From NCBI GenBank assembly GCA_021234155.1, contig JAJEKV010000506.1:1-64000 (forward strand): a DNA stretch of 64,000 nucleotides. Reading direction: 5' to 3'. Position numbers and translations under genes: made by a program. Each line of letters begins with the position of its first letter. Position 1 is the first letter of the stretch. Shown in pieces: positions 57,973-64,000 of this stretch. The stretch is from Isoetes taiwanensis (taxonomy: Eukaryota > Streptophyta > Lycopodiopsida > Isoetales > Isoetaceae). The notes beneath the pieces were generated by a model. That model ran no database searches. It was not told the origin of the DNA and saw only the letters and a list, made by a program, of their open reading frames with translations.

Positions 57973-58879
57973 CTAACAGGCTGTTTAATGCTTTAAAAAG
58001 ATTAAAGTTGTGAGTTTCTCACTTACCTCTCGAGTCTAAGTTCCGTCACACTTAGAAGCCAGCTTGCCCTCTGGAATGAACACCCGTTCTTAGAACCAAA
58101 ATGCAATCAAGACACATCTCAAACTACAACCATACCATGCCATACTTTGAGAAAGAAATTGCGGGTAGAATGTATTGCCCAAATTATGTGGCAAACCCAT
58201 ATGCCAAGAATGTGTAAATCAGTCAACAGATATTCACAATCACTCTTAAATTCATATTATTCCCATCAAATTGGACTGAATCAAATTACTTAATCTATAG
58301 AATCCCAATTTATCCTTAGAAAAAAACATAAAACCCTGCCCATTAAGCAGTTTGACAATTTCATTTCCACCACTTATATACCATAGCTCCAAAGCCAGCC
58401 AGCCCATAGGAGTTTCAACATGCTAGAAGCCTAAGCATCATATGAAGCTATGAACTTATATCCGTAAACCTCGTCCCTATACATTTTCGTTCTCTACATG
58501 ACAGGCAAAACATGCCATATATTACTTTACTCTTTTATGCTTCCAACCGATATCCCATTAATTTTTTCTTAGCTGTTGTTATCTGTCATTTACACATCAT
58601 CGACCGGATAAGTCAAGATCCAAATATCATATAGCTTAGCCCTTAAATATGCCCATCATGCCATATTAAATTTTCTAACCTGGTTAGTCTCTTTTGTAAT
58701 TTCCACATAAAGTACCTGCTGACGAAATGCCATTGCCAATGGTCGAATTCGCATAAAAAAAAATATCTTATTGCATCAAGAGTGAAAACGGAACACAAAG
58801 ATCACACTGTGGATGAAGAAAAGATCACCAAACATAATAGGAAAGCTCAGGGCATACTTTGAAGAATGATGCATTTGCA

Positions 58880-59060
58880 AAAAATTTTGAAAATGGAGAA
58901 TCCAAAGATGAAAGCTTCGGTTTCTACCAAGGGACGCCATCACCACCAGGAACATATAAATATGCATTGCGTGGACTTATTTTTCAAGATGATGAGCTCA
59001 AAATGGTGAATCCAAGATGAAAGCTTATGGTTTCTACAAGGGCCATGACCACTAGGAGCA
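58880..59060. repeat. Imperfect tandem duplication, ~105 bp
   Basis: AAAATGG-GAATCCAAAGATG and GAAAGCTTCGGTTTCTAC recur about 105 bases later with small changes. The minus-strand frames here are a by-product. Confidence 0.45.
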
Positions 59061-59214
59061 CCGAGATTAGATTGAAGCCGCCAAGCGATTCGAATGGAAT
59101 ATCCATCCTAACGCAAGCCTTGACCGCCAATTCTATCGGGTGACAATGGGTTTGGAGATCCACCAAAGATATTTCGATATTCAACATATACCCGTGGATA
59201 TGCCAAAAACCCCA

Positions 59215-59560
59215 TTAGCAGGGTTTGCCCCTAGGGGCAACCCAAAACTTAAGGGTCGCGAACACACAAACCAAAAAGATTTTCATGTAAGCTTTTGGCA
59301 AAGTTCCCAAACTTAAGGCCGCGAACACACATGCTATAAAGAAGCAATAAAAAACTTAACTTATTGAACACACATGCCAAAGATTTTCATGTAAGCTTTT
59401 GGCAAAGTTCCTTGGACCAAAACAAACAAGGTGGTCACAAGAGACCAGGGGTTGCCCCCTCTAGTGGCCCGAGAGAGTGTTTTCTTGTTTTCTATTTGGT
59501 TGTTCGTTCCTTAAGATTGAATTTGATTCTAATTTTTTGTTTTTCCATCCGATTTGTCTC
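59215..59560 (+). repeat. SINE-related segment with internal tandem repeats
   Basis: GAACACACA and GATTTTCATGTAAGC, then TTTTGGCAAAGTTCC, recur within 59.25-59.41 kb. They are followed by AGGGGTTGCCCCCTCTAGTGG and GAGAGTGTTTTCTTG, a diverged match to the middle of the element at 54.05-54.33 kb. Non-coding. Confidence 0.4.
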
Positions 59561-59917
59561 TTTCAACCGCTTACCTTGATAAGGCATTGTAGCAGCCCAG
59601 CGACTTCGAAAGAACTTATTTTAATCGAATACTTTTCCTTGTTAATAGTCATGAATTCAAAAGCAAAGAACAAACTAAAGCATCGACCCTAAAGCATCCG
59701 ACCTAGAAGTAGAGGGGTTTTCGTCCAAATAAATATGCCTTTAAATGTTTTATTAATGACATATAAAGAAAAATTGAAATCTATCACATTAAAAAAGAAA
59801 TAAAAATCTAACATTGGCGGGCTAAATGCAATTTAAACGTATTCTATGCAATAAACAATACTAAAGATATGCCCCAAGACAAATAGTAGAAACAGAGATA
59901 GTGTACGCCTTATTATA

Positions 59918-60062
59918 GAAAATGTTTGACCAAAGCCCTCCAATATGTGATATGCTGAAAGGACTTTTATTATTAGAAACGAGCGGTCTAGGCCTTCTTA
60001 TAGAAAATGTTACGATCAAAGCCCTCCAATGCATGACTGCAGAAAGGACTTTTCTTATAAGG
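59918..60062. repeat. Imperfect tandem duplication, ~78 bp
   Basis: Two blocks contain AGAAAATGTT, CAAAGCCCTCCAAT and GAAAGGACTTTT in the same order. Confidence 0.5.
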
Positions 60063-60099
60063 TCTCAAAGGATGCATCTTCACGTGAAACTTTTCATTT

Positions 60100-63000
60100 C
60101 ATGACATTTTTTCCCTCACGTCCATAGATCCATATAATAGTGTTTTCGTTTTTTATTGCCTCAAAATATTCCAGGAATAATGGTGTGCAACAAAATCGAA
60201 TAAAAATAGTTGATGCTCCTTAATTGTTATAGGATTCCAAAAATTCCCTTGAAGTTGAATTGACATAGAACCCTTGTGCATGAAGAAAGCAGAGCTTTTA
60301 TTTTCCAAAGCAAAACAATATCTATGTAGATCAAATCTCCAAGAATCCTCCAATGTGGGCCTAGATTAGTCATTGTATTAAAACAATTCCTTCCCTGTGT
60401 CAATATTATAATGCATTTTGCAAGTATTCAAACAAAGTTGTCCATCTCATAATATTTGTTTCACCAATGGCCCAAAGCAAGCACTTTGCCAATGTTAGCC
60501 ATCCCGCACGACCTCCAAGGTCAACCACACACAAGTAGCATGAGTAATGGCTGGTGTCACACCATGATAACTTCCCATATATGTGAAATGCCAAATACCT
60601 TCATCAAGTAGCCACGAAGGGTCAGTATGAAATAAGAATGTTTACAAAAGATGCATCATTTGGCATATGTTCCAATTGCATCTCATCAAAACATTCTAAA
60701 GCAAGAAGACCACCTCCATGTTGGGCATATCCCCGCTACCATTGCATCCCATGTTACCACATTCCTATTAAGCAGTTCTCAAAACACTTGATATTCCTAT
60801 TAAGTAGTTCTCTAAACACGTGTGGGACTTCTCCATATTTTCACATTTGGCCTATATAGCAACCAAAGGCGTTCCCCACAACAACATGTGAATAAAGACT
60901 AGTCTATGCCATACGAGAAGTGAAGCTTCCATGTCCCATTTGCTCCTACAATGGCACGCGTGCCTTTATAACACTTAAAAGATAGCATCATCGGGCTCTA
61001 AGCCTTGTTTTGCATCTTCTCAAAATATTGCGGGGCCAACAAACCTTGTGGTTTTGGTAAATTGTTAAAAGCATCGCATGCCTCCTCAAGAAGCTAGCAT
61101 CATGGCAAGACTAATATCTAAAAAGCATGTAAAAGAAGATGCAAGATTTTCAAGCTTGTTGTCGGCAAGGAAACATTGCTATTTACATTGTTTATACCCC
61201 TCTCCCCCTTTTCCAAATTTTAGGTGTGGAGGCCCCCACTTTAATGCGGAGGTGAGTTTTGGGTACCCCTTCTTTTGGCATCCCTTCTCAACAATTTAAT
61301 TTAGGGGCGAGCCTGGTCCACTTACCAGGGTCAGGCGGCCATTGTCCCACGTAAAGTTAGGGGAGAACATTTCGCTACCACATGGCCTTCATCACCCAAA
61401 AGAGAGGAAGCATGGGAGGAGAGGAAGCCCACGCAGGGCTTACTTGTTTTAATATGGCCCTAAAATATGGTGATACTATCTTTCTGGCTATGTTGTGTAT
61501 TGGCCAGCATCTACAACTATGTTGTGTAATGATTTTAAGAATCTGCCATGTAGGAATCTGGTCTCACGGGGAGCAATGATTGCTGAATGGATATATCCAA
61601 GTTTGAGCTTGTTATGGCATCCTTTGAAGACATGCAAGCAAAAGATATGACTTTTCAAAGACTATCCTTTGAAGAAAATTTGGATGATGTGACTTTCACC
61701 ACTATCCTTTTCTCGCCTGCTTGACCATGTAACTGTCATAATATTGTTCTACTATCTTAGCAACTTGAACATTTGTGCATTAAAAAAAGAAAAGAAAAAA
61801 TGAGAGGAAATCCTTTTCTTGAATCGTTATTGACTATAGTAATAAAGACAAGTTTAAATCTTTGAACAAAGAGATGCAAAGTAAAAAGAATCAAATCATT
61901 GAGAAATGCACAGAATTTTAAAGCTTTGTCTGAGGTGCTAAACTCCATGCTTCAAGTTATAGTATGAAAAAGAATTCTAATTGCTCAAGTCATCAATATA
62001 AAATTAATCAACCATCTCAAAGACCCTTGAAAAATCTTTGGGGCCCTCGCGAAGGTTATAATGAGATTAGCCAAGCCTCCATAAAAAATGCATTCACTTA
62101 GTCATAAAATGCTCCCTACCCATGGAAGCCTTTCATGGAGTGCGCTCTGAATTGTTGAAGACACTTTGTAACCTCCGAGGTACTCTTCAATAAGAAGTAA
62201 CATCATAGACCCACGCAAGCATCAATGAAGTTTAATAAGAAACACGGGCCCGGTGCCTCCCTAGAACCTTTCACAAATTCTAATCAAGTTGCGGGGAAAA
62301 GTTTATGTCTAGTGCATCCGTACATAAGTTGCAGCATTCACAAGTCGTAGATGGTGGAATGGTATTGGTTGGTCTCAAAAATCGGCCACTATCCGACATC
62401 AACAAGTCAACCGAGACGGTAATCGAAAGTGACAAGGTAACCCATGAGCTGAAACGAATTAAGGAGCTGCCTGTTTGAACTTTTCCTCATTGATTGACAT
62501 TGTTGTTTACCAGTTATAAAGACCAATAATTCATTGCTCTACAAGAGCTCCACAGTTAACTGGAAACAAAGACGCAAGAAAACACGCTTACCTTATTGTT
62601 CACTATAATCCAACAGTCAAACTGTATTATGACTCTTTACTTCACGTGGTAGACCTTCGATGCCGCAAGTTGGAGTTAAAACTTGGTTCTATGCCAATCC
62701 ATACACAACCGTAAGAGCTTATGCAAACTACAAAGACCGAGATGCCATGTAGAACGTGCAAAAAGAGAAATATAACAGCTGAATGTATCAGAAAGTCTAG
62801 TGGCTAAACTTAACATACAAACATACAATTGATGCATCTGGTCACAGAAAACAAGACAAGCATAAAGTTATTACAAGAAGTTTTGCTCTACATAGGGGTC
62901 CTTCGACCTTGTCCGCACAATGCAACAAATGCAAAGCTTATTAGTATGCTCTCACGGCCGTGAACTAGCAAAGATTACACCAAAAGACTCTTGGAAGGAT

Positions 63001-63730
63001 ATGCTTGTTGAATGTAGATGGTTTCTTGGCATAGTAGTAGTAAAAACGCATTATTATCTCTTCAAAACGGATACATGAGCAAATGTCGAGGATGTCTACA
63101 ATGTGAACCATACATATCAAGTAGTAAAGCTTCTAGGCAAGATAGTTTCTATAGGCTTGAAAAGCAGTTCAATCTCTTTAAAGGACTACATATCATTGGC
63201 GTGCAATATAAAAAAAAAGATTTAAGCAACACGGAAAATACACCTTTTGCTATCATCACTAACAATATAACTTTTTACGGGTTCAACCTCTTCAACCTTT
63301 CAAAACCAAAATTTTGGAAGTCCCTCTTAGGATAAATTAACACAACCTAAATTGCATCCAATGTTCAGAAGTTCTTGGATAAGATAAAGTACGTCCACAT
63401 CCACGCCTTTGCACATTGTTTTGACCCGTTGATTTCTTCGATCCTATAAACATGTTAGAAGAGTGAATTAAAGTGCATGTATAACTTTCAAACGTCAATA
63501 AAGACACATTATTTGCTTAAGCAGAGCATTCTCGCTCTTCTGCAATGCGAAGTTTAACAAGAAGAAGCGGTTTAACGATTATGGCTTTTATTCCTTTCCT
63601 TGTTCTATGTCCTTTGCTTTGCCTCCTATGAATGATGGAGCAAAGGAAGATCGAAAGTGGTATTGCCACCTCTAGCACGCTCCCAAGGCTTGGGAAGTAC
63701 AGAACAACTATGGCGGCATTGTTTTGCTAT
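60100..63730. other. No gene seen; AT-rich
   Basis: About 3.6 kb with only short frames lacking domains. The part nearest 63.7 kb probably holds the 3' untranslated region of the minus-strand gene that enters from the right edge. No polyadenylation site can be fixed. Confidence 0.4.
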
Positions 63731-63732
63731 TT

Positions 63733-64000
63733 CTACTGAATTTTCTTCTTAGATATCATTGGGGGACATTGCTTTAGACTGTCAACAGAAGTATCCATGG
63801 AAATATTTAAACTAATCGTTGACGCCTTGTCTTGCTCATATATTTGACAACTGCCAAGATCCATACAAGCCTGCCTTTGATCATCGTAATGGCTCTCCTG
63901 AGAAGCCACATTGTTCTTGCTAGAGACAGAGCAACTACTTTCACCTAATAACTTTATGGAAGCAAGGTTGTGCAGATCCCCATCGTGATCAGTATATGAA
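63733..64000 (-). CDS. C-terminal exon of an unrecognised minus-strand gene (partial)
   Basis: The minus strand is open from the window edge for about 88 codons to a TAG at 63733-63735. No internal stop occurs, although the DNA around it is stop-rich. The residues are polar, rich in Ser, Asn and Asp (SSCSVSSKNNVASQES, MDLGSCQIYEQDKASTISL), and end in ISKKKIQ. This looks like the disordered tail of a regulatory or signalling protein. I do not recognise the family. There is no start in view; the gene continues to the right of the window. Confidence 0.5.
   Translation of the reverse strand, partial: SYTDHDGDLHNLASIKLLGESSCSVSSKNNVASQESHYDDQRQACMDLGSCQIYEQDKASTISLNISMDTSVDSLKQCPPMISKKKIQ

Noticed and set aside
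1-64000. Bacterial-type systems, CRISPR arrays and rRNA genes
   Set aside because: No regularly spaced identical repeats, no operon-like frames and no rRNA signature. Everything recognisable is plant nuclear or LINE-derived.

Overview
This is nuclear DNA of a land plant. It has intron-containing genes with GT-AG junctions, a plant-specific BTB-NPH3 family, a CONSTANS-type double B-box gene, abundant non-LTR retrotransposon debris and almost no unbroken long reading frames. I cannot fix the species. I saw no angiosperm-typical gene neighbourhood, and a seed-free plant is possible, but that is a weak inference. No rRNA gene, convincing tRNA gene, CRISPR array or bacterial-type operon was seen.

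Layout. 1-5.7 kb is AT-rich and gene-poor, with several solitary LINE 3' ends. 5.77-10.1 kb is a non-coding block bounded by a 0.59 kb direct repeat. 10.11-28.28 kb is a ~9 kb unit present twice in tandem. Each unit carries a truncated L1-type LINE on the plus strand and a truncated LINE on the minus strand, tail to tail, then anonymous sequence with arrays of short inverted motifs. 28.28-31.06 kb holds a foldback (MITE-like) element and gene-poor DNA. 31.06-40.33 kb is a 4.64 kb unit present twice in tandem, each with a GTGATTCC motif array, a TATA box and a two-exon gene. 40.3-44.8 kb is repeat debris. 44.88-45.61 kb is a damaged CONSTANS-like B-box first exon. 46.1-46.5 kb is an inverted motif array, followed by an unrecognised multi-exon gene (46.5-48.0 kb). 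A third, diverged, intact copy of the two-exon gene lies at 49.24-51.17 kb. 51.2-63.7 kb is gene-poor, with many ~70-190 bp imperfect tandem duplications and SINE-like pieces. The last exon of a minus-strand gene enters from the right edge (63.73-64.0 kb).

The main biological signal is the three-member gene family. It encodes an N-terminal BTB domain, an NPH3-type domain and a C-terminal ubiquitin-like domain on a separate exon. BTB-NPH3 proteins are CUL3 ubiquitin-ligase adaptors, so a built-in ubiquitin-like module is an unusual architecture. In the two tandem copies the intron before that domain carries a duplicated acceptor that would give a protein without it. In the third copy the intron is 81 nt, stop-free and in frame.

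Many breaks look technical rather than biological. Differences between duplicated units clump at CAG/CTG sites in the repeats, while exons of the duplicated gene differ mainly in homopolymer length. Read through these errors, the gene copies are probably intact.
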